Origin: Liolophura sinensis
Lineage: Eukaryota > Mollusca > Polyplacophora > Chitonida > Chitonidae
Direction: 5' to 3'
Length of the DNA stretch: 64,000 bases
NCBI RefSeq assembly: GCF_032854445.1
Contig: NC_088307.1
Coordinates: 16,006,017 to 16,070,016, forward strand
Shown here: positions 33,800 to 48,200 of the stretch, piece after piece
Numbering within the stretch: position 1 is the stretch's first letter
Layout: each line of letters opens with the position of its first letter
Notes under the pieces: generated by a model
What the model was told of the DNA's origin: nothing
Seen by the model: only the letters and a program-made list of their open reading frames with translations
Database searches by the model: none
Made by a program: the position numbers and the translations under genes

Positions 33800-33962
33800 G
33801 TCCTCTTCGGTTGTATATGAGAAAAATTGCCAGCAGCCTGCAGGTGGTTGTCGGTTTCCCCCAGATTGCCAAGTTTCCTACTACCAAAATGACTACCACC
33901 TGATGATATAAGTGAAATATTCTTGAGTACAACGTAAAACACTGATCAGATAATAAGTAGAT
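33800..33962 (+). mobile_element. Diverged SINE (family A) fragment
   Basis: Body with cagcagcctgcaggtggttg and gaaatattcttgagtacaac, 5'-truncated. Confidence 0.65.
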
Positions 33963-34022
33963 AATTATTTGATGGAATTTGGCTGATAACTGTTTTTGAT
34001 CCTGACGGTCACGTTAGATGGA

Positions 34023-34378
34023 GACCGGCCCCAATAGCACAGTTGGTTGACCGTCCGCTTCGGGAGGCTCTAGATCCAGGGTCAATGCTAGGTCGGGTCA
34101 TAGCTGAGACCGTAAAAGAAGTTGTAACTTCCTCGCTTAGGGTTCATGCATTATGGGGATAATGCAACGACTGGTTTACCTGTATCAGTATAATGGCTCG
34201 GCGGGACGCCTTACTTGCCTTCAGTAAGTCGTCTCAGTGAAGAAGCACTAGATAAAAGAGCGATGGAAATCCGTCCTGCAATAAGGAGGCACATAACATG
34301 CACTCTAAGGACTCCTTCCTTGTCATATGACTAAAAAAACTGTTAAGTACGACGTTAAACCCAAAGCATTCACTTCAA
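34023..34378 (+). mobile_element. Full-length tRNA-derived SINE (family B)
   Basis: A different head (ccaatagcacagttggttga, an A-box) joins a body with ctgtatcagtataatggctc and ends gtacgacgttaaaccc. Four related copies occur in this window. Confidence 0.8.
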
Positions 34379-35529
34379 CCACGAAACTAAGCTTTTGTTT
34401 ATTGCCATCTTCCCTCCCCTTTCCACAACTCCTTGCGTATAATAGGTGGAGATATAGCGATGACCTCCGTCCGTACATATATCTGTCTGTCCTATTGCAT
34501 GTAGATGAATGCATGCAGATACGTTAGGTGTTTTGCTCCCAGACTATGACCGTTCAAAGATAAAAGCTGGACGACTAAAATGTCAACGGAACATCTGATT
34601 TTCATGAAAGCGTATAAATGAGTTGGGGGCAAAATATGTCTAAGATGTCCATAAGCTTCTTCAGTGTGATTCCGTGAAAATTCTTCGCTTGCCGTTTTGA
34701 AGATAAAATCCACGAAATTTCGGCCGTGGCCGCATCCGTAGCCTAGGTCTACTGTCTTATCCCAACATTGCATTTGTGAAACCGTAAACAACTTTAATGA
34801 ATATTGTTAAAGTATTGTTACAATGTTGTAACATACTGCTAGTTCAAGAATGACTAAATTTGCAACGCGCAGTGCGTAGGCCTACTGTTCCGATTCTTAC
34901 CGCGATGCTGCACACCGTCTGTCTAGTTTTACTTCGAATTTGATGGACTGAGTTGAATACTTTGGAAGTTTGTCTGCAATTATTAAACCAAAACGTAAAT
35001 TATGTTTGTCGATTGGTAAACGAATGTCTGTTTAGACGCCTAAATTAGGAACCATAATCGTCTAAAAACGCACTTCAAAGGCAAGAAACTCCATGGGACT
35101 ATACATAGGCGTGTCATCTATCCTCGCCTTCACAGCAATAACAGTATAACGTTTAACATGTTCAAGGTGTACGTGTTTTTAAATAGGTCAACTTATCGTA
35201 TTTTACAAACGGAGTGATTTAAAGTTTTCAATGCATATGATCAACATTATAAAGAGGTCTTATTATCAGTTTAATAAGTATGGTACGATTAAACATGGAA
35301 CACACGTTATAATGATAGATTTTTGTTTGAACAATGCGTGGTGTGCATAATACGTAAAACTTAAAACTGGCTATCTTGGTGATTGCAGAGTCTGGGATGT
35401 TACGTCAAGTACTGGACTTCCCAGTGGCATGGCGTTTCAGTGAGGAAGCACTAAAAATTTGTCGGTAATGGCATGTCATACATGACACAAATTAAACCTT
35501 AAATGGAAAATATTGCTTGGCTTCAAGTA

Positions 35530-36050
35530 TTCACTGAAAACAAACATCCATCAGCAACGAACATCTGCAGGAAACAAACACGCATATCATCAAACATTTA
35601 CAAGAGGCAAACATGCATGTCACCAAACATCCACAGGTAGCAAACATGCATGTCGCAGGAAGCAAACATGCATGTCAACAAACATCTACAGGAAGCAAAC
35701 ATGCATGTCGCCAAGCATCCACAGGTAGCAAACATGCATGTCAACAAACATCCACAGGCAGCAAACATACACGTCGCAAAACATCCACAGGAAGCAAACA
35801 TGCATGTCGCAGGAAGCAAACATGCATGTCGCAAGAATCAAACATACATGTCGCCAAACATCCACAGGAAGCAAACATGCATGTCGTAGGAAGCAAACAT
35901 ACATGTCGCCACACATCCACAGGAAGCAAACATGCATGTCGCAGGAGGCAAATATGCACGTCGCCAAACATCCACAGGAAGCAAACATGCATGTCGCCAA
36001 ACATCCACAGGAAGCAAACATGCATGTAGCCAAACGTCCACAGGGCAACC
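35530..36050. repeat. 33-bp/21-bp minisatellite
   Basis: Alternating units built on ggaagcaaacatgcatgtcg with or without ccaaacatccaca. Unit lengths are multiples of three, so several frames stay open on both strands. Confidence 0.92.
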
Positions 36051-37131
36051 AGCAATATCACAGACTCAAGCAACCTTAATGTCTTTTCAATCTTTACTGT
36101 GGTCTTGACTCAAGAATCAAGCTATCGTAGTGAAAAAGAGAAAAAAAATATTTTAGCACTAGGCCTATATCTAGAAAATCACGCCAAAATACACGTCTAT
36201 AACACGCAAGCTGCGGCCAGCATACATTTTTCAGCCTTAAGGTATATTTATTATATGCCCCGCAGGACTGTTATCATTTGCGGCAATGTTTACCATGTTA
36301 CTGATTAGAGCTCCCTCAACTAGATATGAGGTTTATACCCGTCTATAACAAACTGAAGGTTACGTACTTATCCGGCAATTATAGTTGGCAAATAAATTCC
36401 CCTTGGAAGCGAGCACAGCATGTAAGTATCTCCGTTTGTTCAAAGGAGTGTCATTCATCAACAGATCATACTCAAGAAATTTTGCCAGAAAAAAACGTAA
36501 ACCATACGGTAAATTTGTGTTGGCCTACAGCATATCTCTATTATGCTTCTCCTGGGCCTTCCTACACTAACATTATCTAACGTATACATGAATAATAATG
36601 TCTAATGCCGGCTTCAGGGAAAAGACCGCACAGATCTTCCAACACCTGTGTCTTATTTCATCAGGCTGAGCCTCATCAAAGGCGGAGCGTCACGAGAAAA
36701 CCAGCAAGGTTTGTTTACCCAGTAATAACGAGAGCACCAGATAAACAATTCCCATGTGCTGTATGCCAGTCTAGAGCACGGACCGTCTCCCAGCGGGCCC
36801 GTTACATCTAGCTGCGGCTGGTCTGGTAAATCATGGATCTGCAGGAGAGCAAAATTTTGCCCAACGACATTTTTATCTATACGGTCTTTTACTGAATTTT
36901 AACCCAACTTAAACTAAACGAATGAAAAGAACATTTCTATGGAAGTATACTTTCATCATTAAGCCAATCTTCTCAGATCCTAAATTGCTGTAAAGGTCTA
37001 TAATTACCTCATTTTCTCAATGTCAAGTATTGTTATGGGTTGCTTTGGAAATGGATCTTGCGAATATTGAACTGGAACGCCTCCTCAGTTTACGAGTGGT
37101 ATACAATCGAAGCCAGATAAAGCCTCCATCG

Positions 37132-37307
37132 AACCATCGCACTATCGTGCTTTTGTAATTGATGGAACGATGATGCGAAGCGATGACACGATGATGCGAA
37201 GCGATAGCACGATGATGCGAAGCGATGGCACGATAGCAAGAATCGATGACACAATGGCGCGAATCGATGGTAAGATGCTAAGCATCGTGTCATCGCTTCG
37301 TACCATC
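37132..37307. repeat. 21-bp repeat with inverted partner
   Basis: Direct units of cgatgatgcgaagcgat plus a four-base variable part. An 18-base inverted partner catcgtgtcatcgcttcg at 37283-37300 pairs with 37176-37193. Confidence 0.85.
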
Positions 37308-40300
37308 ACAAGCCACTCACATTATGAGCGTAAACGACTCACATTATTACCGTAAGCCACAACAACAACAACAATAACTGTTCGCAAGAAGCGGTGTTTT
37401 AGAGTGGCAATATAAAGGCGTATTGCAAACGAATGAGTACATGTGTGCAAGTGTGCAAGCACATGGACAAGCTTACGCACGCACTGTATTTCTTTGTTAT
37501 GTGAGTTAAAGCCATCGGCTCTCTGCAAGTTATGCAACGTTAATATAAGCTCGCGGGAAAATCTTCATTTTAAGCCCAGATGACTTTTGAGGATACGAAA
37601 TAAAAACAGTTAAGTAACAGCGGAATGTGCGGAATTATCAATAAATGGGGAAACATGAGCGGAAAAAGTACATTACCAACGCGTTGGTATATACTGTATC
37701 ATCCAATATAGGTTCGCGCGCCGCGGCAATCGAGTCCCTCGTAAAATAAGCTACAACTGGGTCACATATGGCGAGGCTCCATTCCTTACCGTACACACCC
37801 TTCTCTTCTTCCATCATTCTCTTGGTTTCTGCATGCTATGGCCAGAAACTGATTTCTTTTTTTCATGCGCTAGTGAAGATGGATTCCCTCTCTGTTCCCC
37901 GGTTCAAGTCAAAGTACAAATCCGATCTGGCGGCGGCTGGTATACGAATGTCTGCTTAGGCGTATACATGTAGATTCCAATTGGAATAAAGCAGGCCATC
38001 GCCCATGTTATCCATTAAGTTACTTAGCCTACCTGCACAACTTGACAAAGGATGTGTGCAAATGGAAATTTTTAAACGTGCCAATCAAAATGCACTGCAT
38101 AATGAAGGCTCCAAGAAGTATTTCCGCAGAAAACCAGTAGGTACAGCCGTTTCCGCCGTGTTTGTCTCCATGCACACCTATATAGTCGAACTTAAAGTGC
38201 TTGCTTGTGTCATCAGATTTTACCTCGTTCCTGAGTGTTGATAACCTACATGTAGTCAGCTCAGTTTGTTTTTTTTTTGTTTGTTTTTTTTTTTGTTTGG
38301 CTACTTCTTTCATGTCTAATTGATATACTGTGTTTATTAATATTCAAAACATTTCGAGTCATTTTGGATCGAGCTGTTTGGACCACTTCAGTAAACTACA
38401 TTTAGGTTTGATGCGTCTGACTTGATACAATGAAGATGTTTAAATGCATCGTGCAAAGTTCTCTCGTAAGTAAAAGTTGGAAGGTCCAAAATCATACCCG
38501 CTCTTTCTCGTAAATCTGTTTAATTCGGTTAAACTCGTGGCTACAGGGGCATCCTGTTGAATAAAATCGCCATATTGCACACATTGAATTGCAATCAAAA
38601 TGCAAATGAGATAAATATTTGGATTAACATCAACATATATGTATACGCTATTTGGATAGGGATTAAATGTATGCACACGACATGTATGTGTCTTCGCCGC
38701 ATCAGTGAATCTGTCAAGTCGGACATTGATATACCACTCTTAGACCATGGAAGAGCGTTCCAATTCGATAATAACAAGACCGTGCCATTTCCAAAACTTA
38801 ACAAATTTGTTCCCAGAGGGATATGTAAAAAATAAATGCATTATATGTAAAATATAAATATTAAATAAATCTGGAAGCATAGCATCAGTTTTCAATGAAA
38901 AAGATGCACAACAGACAGTTGTTATACTAGACATGGCTTTCAGTTCACATTTCAAACTATTCCAGTAGTCCGTGGATAAGTTTGCAGGTCGAATAAAGAG
39001 ATATGTATCTCAGCTCTTCCAATTTCTTACTTTTTAGACTTTATTAGTAATTTTGGAAATTGCATGGTCTTGCGAGTATTGAAGGGTATATTATATGGAT
39101 ATGTGAATGTCTCTTTCGACGGCTACACACACCTGCGTATTTCTTTCCAGCTGGAGTGAAATCAGCAATCATGTCCAATATTCGCTTATGTATGACGAAT
39201 CTAGGTGTTGAAACAGACATTCCGCATCCAAAATGGACCAACGTTTAGAAATGGTGGAACATGAGAAGCCTTTCAAAGCATTAAACTAGTATTATCCATG
39301 CAGTAGCTTCCCTATACGGTTTGGATGCGAAACACCTGGGCTCAATAATTGACGAAGTGATCTGAGTTTAAACCCCGTTGTGATCGCGACACCCTGCTTA
39401 ACAATTTTGTTTTTTGTCGAATATAAGGGGTCGGTGCCAGTATATACTGTGACCTTGTTGGGTGTGATATATGATGTCTTCAGCATTTCCTGTCCCCCAT
39501 GAAATCAGGGCGGTATTGCATTTGAGAGTCGAACAAAACTGATGAGCCCCAAAAAAACAACAAAAATAATTCCATAGAAAAATGAATAAATTTGAAAATA
39601 CGTATTAGGCCTATGTGCACCACTGACGATAATTGACGAGCATCAAACGGAGGCAGAATATAATTAGATCTGTTCGCTTTTTAGAGTGTATATATACCTA
39701 TCTTTTAAATGCATACACCCTAAAGGGCGTACACGGTGCGCAATACATGTACATAGAAATATATGTGTCAGGGCGACTGTAACAGTCATCAATAACCACA
39801 TAATGTACCCAACACTACGCTGCTTTTACCGTTACACATGGTTGTTGCTATTTTTCCCGACCTGCCCAACAGCTTAAAACAGCTCTATTCTTTAAGGCAT
39901 GTTGGCAAACTATAAAACATGTGTTACTTGTTGGGGCCTATCATCAGACAGTGCTTGGGAGTGACACTGGGCCCCGATATATATATGTATATATATGCTT
40001 AATTCGAAGGGCGCTGAATGTCTTACGATTCATTTGTGAATGCGATGCTTTATGTTCTGTTTAAGGCCATACTCATGAATTGTCATTCAAACGATCATGA
40101 CCGAAAATCGAAGTGTCCGAGGTTTTTGGAAAGTTGCGACTTTCGCACGTTACAAAAGAAGCCATATATCTGCCTTTACCATTCTTTTAATGTAAGACTT
40201 TGGGAGATATGTATGCGGTACATTGCGCTGCCTAATTTCAGATAGATATTTTTCATGGCACATTCTATTATAAATTTTAAAATATCCAAAGGATCATCTC

Positions 40301-41869
40301 GTTAACTTTCATTGTTATGGATTAACGACACATCAAACAGCCGAAGTACCAATATTCTGTTACCCGCAAGCTTGGCCCCTTCCAGGGATACATAACTGTA
40401 AATCTAAAATCCGTGAGATGTGATTATGTTCTAACTGAACAAGACCGCATGTCATCAGCTACCTGTCACCATACGCCAACTATAACACTGTCGTCTCTGC
40501 TCTGGTTTTGCTTTTAATGCTGTACGTCTATTATTAGGCTTACAGTTCATCCTCTAGGCGGTACGCATCACTTGCATGTGCGTTGTGTAACATGCAGTCT
40601 TAAACTGAATCTTTATTCCACTACATAGACCAAGTCCAACACATAAAACCATATAGCCTGTACAGCCTCACGCTGTTCTTCACTTGTGCCAGTGAACTCC
40701 CGCGCGTGATACATGGAACCATTCATTCAGACTATCTGCGGGTTGCAATAACTAAACAGGTGGTTTTCCTGCAGCGTAAGTAAATTGCCAAGTGAATAAA
40801 CTCGGGGTAGAGCCACACCAATATCGTATCTCCGGAACCTGCGAGTCTTCCGCCAGAAGGTCCAGCACTCGGCAAGGTACGAGTGCCAGTAATGCTCATT
40901 CAGCAGATCTGCAGGAAAACTACTACTACAAAAATAAGGCGAAATGGGCTATTCTAAGATCACGACCACGCCTACTTTGCGTGGAGCGACCGGCGTTCTT
41001 GTATGCCAGGATAAATAGCATCCATTGTTCATTGTGAGGTATAGCTTTTTACAACCAGTCCTTGGCGCCAGGCTTAACGGTCATCACGTAACAATATGTC
41101 CGCTTGCATAATTTTTACCTAACTTTCAATATTATGTCAATCAAATCGCGTGTACAAGAGAAACGTGTACAAAATTGCTAGAAATGGCTCGAGTGGCTGG
41201 TCTCGTGTGTATCTACATATATCAGGTCAATATACATACGAGTGGTACTTCTACTACATCGTTGTGATAGGACTTAAATGATCAGAAGATAAATTAACCT
41301 CAGATAAGTGAGTAGACGTAATGCGGTCTCAGGATTGAACATAGATTCACGTACGTGCACACGACGCTCCAACGATTTAAAGTCTGCGTGTGATTAGTAC
41401 ACCAGTAACGTGTAATTAACACCACTGAATTGTTTACTTATTTACCTAATTCTCCCTAAGCAATGGTGCTTGGGGGAGGGGTGTGTTATTCGCTATTTAT
41501 ACATTTACATGAACAGTTAGAATAAAACCCTGATTGAGGTAAATTTGCCGGATGCCGTATTTCACTGTTTACGTAGAGCCATCTATCACACTGCTCTGGG
41601 TTTACTCTCCATGCTGTACGTCTTTAATTCTAGTGAATAGCCTAATCATTAAACTGAGATTTCACGAGTCAAAAAATGATTCGACATATTGGTAATAAAC
41701 GCACTGTCTTCATTTTTTGTGTCATTTTTATCATTAAACTCTGTGACAGCTGTTTGTATTAAATTCAAAATGCTTCAGATGAGTGACGATTTATACGCAG
41801 TAAACAAGTCAACCTCTGACTTGCTTCTCGACACTGGGGCCTGAGATTCTGTTGGCAAGATGACCACAG

Positions 41870-42245
41870 GTAGATTCCGGAGACTGTTTTGCAGTCGACC
41901 AAAGTATATTTTAGACACTATTGGGAAGGTGACCAAAGGTAGATTATAAACACTATGTTGGGAAGGTGTCTAAAGGTAGAATCTAGAGACTATGTCCGGA
42001 AGGTGACCAAAGGTAAATTCTAAAGACTATGTTGGCAAGGTAACCAAAGGTAGATTCTAGAGACTATGTCCGGAAGGTGACCAAAGGTAAATTCTAAAGA
42101 CTATGTTGGGAAGGTGACAAAAGGTAGATTCTAGAGACTATGTTGGGAAGGTGACTAAAGATATATCCGAGAGAACTAGGCTGGGAAGGTGACCAATGGT
42201 AGATTCTAGAGACTACATTGGAAAGGTGACCAAAGCTCTAGAGAC
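41870..42245. repeat. About 37-bp degenerate minisatellite
   Basis: Roughly ten units with agagactatgttgggaaggt and gaccaaaggtagattcta, diverging toward both ends. Confidence 0.85.
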
Positions 42246-43964
42246 TACCCTAATTCCTCAACCTTTTCGCATATGAAAGAGCAACTTTCTGTGCAGTTCA
42301 TGCACATTTATAATTTGATTTTAGAGACAAAACTACATTGGATGGATCGGCCACTTTCCGGGCTCCACAAAAAAGTTTTATTTTATCATTCAACACAGAA
42401 AAATACCTTCAGAATATCCCTAAACAAACACGCGCAAAGGCCGAAGAATTACAGTAGGTAGATTTTAAAAGTTTAGTTTAGTCGTAACACTTTAAATCTG
42501 ACAATAATTATTACCCAAATGACAAAAGATAACATAAGACAAAGCTCAGAGAAGAGCACCAATTTTCCAGTTTTCTTTGTATATTAGCCAAAAATTTAGG
42601 ATCTGATTATTTATAAAATGCTAAAATCAAAAATTTTCCCCCAACAGCAAATGTTCCTTAATACTGAATTGTCTGTTATCACGCAAACAAATGAATCTGC
42701 ATGCTCAATCAAATGCTTCAGGACACAGAAAACAAGCAACACTCGTCACTACAGGCCACACTTTAAACACCAATCCATTTAAACATTAAACTTAAGAAAT
42801 ACTACATTTTCAAAACATATATAAATACATGTATATTATTAAGACGCCTGAAAAATGTTGCCACAGCTATAAATAAAGTTTTAATCAATAAATAATTTCC
42901 TTTTTTCCCATAGTTTCACCAAACACAGACAAAAAATTTCCTCAGCTCAAATTTCACTGTTATGCCTAATGGATGTTAAAACTCTTTCCTGTGTAGTGAA
43001 TTTGAGCACGAAACAATTTTTCTAAGAAGTTCATACCATACAACATTAAATACTAAAGACCAAATAAAGATGTAACAAAACTGAAAGGAATACAAAAAAC
43101 ATTAATTCTAAATAGATATTTAAATTCTTTTATAATAAAACATGAAACTACAAATATATGTACGTCCATATAAACACAAACATACCACACAAAATTAAAA
43201 AAACCAGTTTCTAGACACTAAAAACTTCAAACAGCATACAGTAATCTGTTAATAATATGTTTATTATTGCAAACAACCCTGTGCAGGCTTAAATTTGTCT
43301 GTGCTCAAAACAATGCAAACAACTTTGTACAAGTATGTTGACATCTGAATGCCTGAAAAGAAATATTTTGCCGTACTGCAAGGCTTTAAACCCAAATCTG
43401 TCACAATTATTTTATTACAAGACTTCAAAGGGATTGACAGAAATGTGACGGGTTGTCTGGTGTGAGAGACAAGCTAACCTGAATTTCAAGTATGCCACAT
43501 TTATTCATGCATTACCTTGGCTGTAAGCTTTAGCCTAGGAAATCCTATCCCCAGAGTCAGCCAATCAGTGTTGATTCTGTATCCTTTACTGCATATTCAT
43601 GTGGATAAACATGTACCTGTTCCTTGCTTTAGGGATTCTGCTTATCACAACTGTCCTGTAGGAAGTGTGCACTGTCGTTGGACAACTACACTGGTAACAC
43701 CCCAGCCATCATTAAAAGAACGCTTTGCTGGGGTAACTCAGTTGGTAGGGAATTTTTCTTTCATTCTTCATAATGAAAGGCAAAGAGATCTTCAAGGAAT
43801 TAACAATCAGAGCAAAATGAAAGAAAGGACCTCCAACAAAATGTTTAGAATTGGATTCTTTTTAAGAGGGTCGGTCAGTTTATCCTACCAAACACATTCT
43901 TAATGACAGCCTAACCAGAACTCATAGGCCCTGGGGATCATAAGAATGATCAACTGTTCACAAT

Positions 43965-44185
43965 GTATCATAGCATATTCTACATGTATCATAGCATATC
44001 GTACATGTATCAGTACACATATTATAGCATATCGTACATGTATCATAGCATATCGTACATGTATCATAGCATGACGTACATGTATCATAGCATATCTTAC
44101 ATGTATTATAACATATTGTACATGTATCAGTACATGTATCATAGCATATCGTACATGCATCAGCACATGTATCATAGCATATAGC
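43965..44185. repeat. 21-bp minisatellite in the PHPT1 downstream region
   Basis: About ten units of catagcatatcgtacatgta type. Beyond the nearest PHPT1 poly(A) signal; inside the 3' UTR only if a distal signal is used. Confidence 0.88.
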
Positions 44186-44403
44186 TCTGGGCCCAGTTGT
44201 TTCCAAAGTGTATTGTCATTTAAGACTTTAAAACCAGTGTTAACTTTAGTGTGGACTAAAGGGTCATTAGTTTTGTAGTAGATTTGGACTGGTATTAAGA
44301 TTTTAGCTTGGGTTAACTTTTGAACAATCGGCTCCTGGCCACTAGAGCACTTCAATATGGTCCAAACATTAATTAACACTGTGTGAACTCCCATTTCAGG
44401 GGA

Positions 44404-44409
44404 TTTATT
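44404..44409 (-). terminator. Candidate poly(A) signal of PHPT1
   Basis: First AATAAA on the minus strand after the PHPT1 stop, about 750 bases downstream. Further copies at 43500-43505 and near 43411 and 43259 could give longer 3' UTRs in the AT-rich DNA down to about 42.5 kb. Confidence 0.4.
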
Positions 44410-45162
44410 TCGACATTTTACTGAAAGACAAGAAATAAGCTACACAGACACATAACAAAGACTTCAGGTTGAAACATTTAAACTTTACATCACTCATGTC
44501 ACTCACAGAATATACAGAGCTTCCCTAATCTTGTAAGGCCCGAGCTACAGTAAGCAGATGTGTATGTTTCAAACTACCAAACTAATGACTAATACATCAT
44601 CACAACATCAAAGCACTCACACAAACTTAATTTACTACCTGAATACACAATATCAAACATCTTAACCTAAGATCGTCCAACTAAAAGAAAATGATCCTAA
44701 AACTGAGGAAACACAAATGCTGACATAATTTCAAAAACAACCATATTTCTCAATGGTGACAAAGACTAATGGTCTAATCCACACAACTTCAAAAGTGACA
44801 GATCTTTTGTCCGATCTGATTACAAAAAGATGCATTATTATAACTGAATGACATAACAAGCTCCAGGCCTGAATTCAGCAAAAAATTAAACACATCACAA
44901 TCAGTCAGAATAGGCCTGAAAGACAATCTTCAAAGTCATGATGGTGTTTCCATGACGACAGGGATCCTTCCCTCCAGCCCTCTGGTGGCAGGTCTCGGGT
45001 TGACAATGGGAAGCAACTTCACCTCTTTAGCACATGATCATGCAAGGTTCAAGAAGAAAGACTTGCATGGCCAGACAAAACTCAAAGTTTCAACGAATTC
45101 AAGAATCTTTTGACAAAAATGTTCAAATTGTCAACCACATTTGAGACTTTTAAGTTTGTCAG

Positions 45163-45258
45163 CTAATATCCATCATTCGACCATGTAATGTTCTCATACT
45201 CATGGAATTTCCTCTGCAGTAAAGCTGCAGTAATTCTGTGATCAGCGCGTCCATATGC
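45163..45258 (-). CDS. PHPT1: PHPT1 coding exon 3 (residues 108-138)
   Basis: Encodes AYGRADHRITAALLQRKFHE and ends TWSNDGY-stop, the family's signature C-terminus. Acceptor ttccag. Confidence 0.95.
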   Translation of the reverse strand, partial: AYGRADHRITAALLQRKFHEYENITWSNDGY

Positions 45259-48200
45259 CTGGAAATGAAAACAGGCAAAATGGAAGTCACACTCAATATT
45301 TTTTTTACATGTACTACAGTTATCCCAACCAACTTTGGACAAAAAACACATAAGAAATATAGGAATTTTACACATAAAAACAAAGAAGATTTATAGAAAA
45401 TTTTCAGAAAAACTTTGCAGCATGTACAGTAATATATAACACTGTAATAACACATTCACCACCCCTTACAGACACTGGCACCCCACTTTTTGTTCACAGC
45501 AAGTCCAAAATTAAGAACAGAAAAGACGATGAGTTGAATGTTATAAATACAAGAAGACTTTTGTTATAGGAATCATTTCTGGTCAACCTCCAAATGATCT
45601 CAAATCAGCTATGGTCAGACTCATTTAAAACATGGCTCACTCAGCAGACACTTGTCTACTGTAACACTTTTGACAATAATGAAAAAGGCCCTAGTGACAA
45701 TACTATTGCAATGAGAAATGGCAAATAAAATTGCTACAAATTTTTTTTAACAGAAATTTTTGTCCACCTATAGTGTAGTATCACAAATTGACAGAACCGT
45801 TCTAGGCCCTAAGCAAGCCTTTTTTTCAATGCAAAATAAAAAACAAAAGAAAGCATAGTACACAGGACGACAGACAATGAACAACAGAGACTGCAATTAA
45901 CATGGGTGGCAAGCTGTGAAACAAAAGGAGAATGGGATGAAGTTGTAAACACTGAAGAATAAACAAAGAATACAACTGACATAGGGTGATAGACAACAGA
46001 GAAAACACGGCCAAAAATGCAATTAGCACAGGATAGGCAATGGGCAATTAATGGACAAAGAATACAACTGACTTAGGGTAATAGACAATAGAGAAAACAA
46101 AGGTAAGAATGCAATTAGCACAGGATAGGCAATGGGCAATTAATGGACCAAGAATACAATTGACTTAGGGTAATAGACAATAGAGAAAACAAAGGTAAGA
46201 ATGCAATTAGCACAGGATAGGCAATGGGCAACTGATGGACAAAGAATACAACTGACATAGGGTGATAGACAATAGGGAAAACACAGGTAAGAATGCAGTT
46301 AGCACAGGATAGGCAATGGGCAATTAATGGACAAGGAATGCAACTAGCAATGGAGAAAATATGACAGAGTGGAGAATAAACAGTGGAAAATAAAGAACGA
46401 AGAATGCAAATGATTTGGGTTAATAGACAATGGAGAATAAAAAACAAAGAATGGAATGGGCATTAGATCTAGACAATGCAGAATACAGAGAAAGAATGTA
46501 ATTGACATATGGTGATAGACAAAGATTCCATATTCTTTGCTTATTATTCTCTGTCCATCACAGAGAATAATAAGCAAAGAGTATGGACCTGGTGTGATGA
46601 TTAGACAACGGAGAACACAAAGGCAAGAATGTAACTGAAAAGGTGTGACCAAACAACCAATGCAGAACAAAAAACAGATTGAACATTTGAAGGCCTTCAA
46701 CGATACAGTACATACATATCATATAACTCCTTATCTCTTAAATACAAATAGCTACACGTAGGAGGCAAAACTTATACCACAGTCATCAACTTTTTCTGGG
46801 TAGGAACTTTCCATTAAATACCCCAAAAGTTAGTCATTTCTTTATTTGAGACATGAACTTTACCAATGTAGGGCAGATTTCCAGTTATGTGTCATGTTGA
46901 AAGTGAAACCATGCATGCCGTTACAGCACATTTCATACTGAAGTTGACAAAAAAAATACTTGGAAATTAAGCTGTTGTACAGAAATTTTCAAGGACTTGG
47001 TCAATTTTTCAGGGGCCTGGAATTTTTATTTTCAGTTTTAGGTCTCTTGTAAATATCTATAGTGTGTGTTATAATCCGAACTGAAAAACTGTTTCACAGA
47101 ACAAAGATTTATTTATTTGATTTATTTGATTGGTGTTTTACGCTGTACTCAAGAATATTTCACTCATACGACGGCAGCCAGCATTATGGTGGGTGGAAAC
47201 CAGGCAGAGCCCGGGGGAAACCCATGACCATCAGCAGGTTGCTGACAGACCTTCCCACGTACGGCCGGAGAGGAAGCCAGCATGTCCTGGACTTGAACTC
47301 ACGGCGACCGCATTGGTGCACAGAACAAAGAGTGTTTGTTTGTGGGATAATCACACAACACATGGCACTGATAATCAATTACTGGTCATTTTGGCATTGC
47401 AGCATTGTTATGCTTGGATCAATGAACATGGACTTCCTTGAACATTCAGACCTTCCTCCACTGCACATGCGAGCCCCTGTCACACTTAGCTACTGCATAC
47501 ATTTACTGTACAAACCACCTATTAAGAGCATAACTGTAGCTCTTGTATAAGAATCATTGTGCCTTGTACAAACCTGTAACATGACGAGTGCTGTTAGGTT
47601 TGTTCAGGTTAACTTGAAGACCATCAAAACTCGTACATAAAGTGGTACATTGCCAGTTATAAGAATAACATCACATGTTACAAAATCCAACTAACCTGAG
47701 AGTAGCCATAGATATGAATTGATTTCTTGGAGTGATCGTGTTGTAATCTGCCACCCCCCACAATCTCACAGTCTAGTTCTCGAGCTTCAATATTAGGGGC
47801 TGCATCATTGTATATATCAGCTGAGGGGACAAAAAAGAAAAACTTTATGAATTTACAAATACAATTCCATGCAATATGTGGCCTTTAGCTCTTTAAAATA
47901 CAATAACACATGCAAGTAATATAAGAACTTACACTTATACTGTAAGCGACATTTTGGTATAGGTGCTAATACTGTTATCAGCCATAACACTGAATCATCA
48001 TGCTTTGGTAACAGTATTACGGCAGTACCCTAATTCTTCTAAAATTTGGGAGAGATACAGTATTAGTAGTGTTGAAAGTAAAATATTACATTTCTTTACC
48101 AGTCTTACAAAAGTGAAGATAGGAGTATTTTGTTCATTAGATGGTCTAACCATATGAGAAAAAAGAAACTCAACACTCCTACTAGAATTCCATATATACT

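Larger units (their letters stand above)
34380..41860. other. Gene-poor interval apart from minisatellites
   Basis: Only scattered frames under 100 codons (for example 36605-36811 and 40792-41037), none with recognisable domains. The 35.5-kb and 37.1-kb repeats are listed separately. Confidence 0.5.
42480..45162 (-). other. AT-rich region downstream of PHPT1, including its 3' UTR
   Basis: Directly downstream of the PHPT1 stop. The plus strand is A-rich (U-rich in the PHPT1 transcript sense) and holds several minus-strand AATAAA hexamers. The part nearest the stop, to about 44390, is the likely 3' UTR; the rest could be an extended 3' UTR or plain intergenic DNA. Confidence 0.45.

Noticed and set aside
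35598-36079. Cys-rich frames resembling small secreted proteins
   Set aside because: Minisatellite reading frames; no signal peptide or cysteine framework beyond the repeat period.
47062-47550. 162-codon frame with LFDWCFTLYSRIFH motif
   Set aside because: The motif recurs wherever a family A SINE is read on the opposite strand; it is SINE sequence, not a conserved protein.
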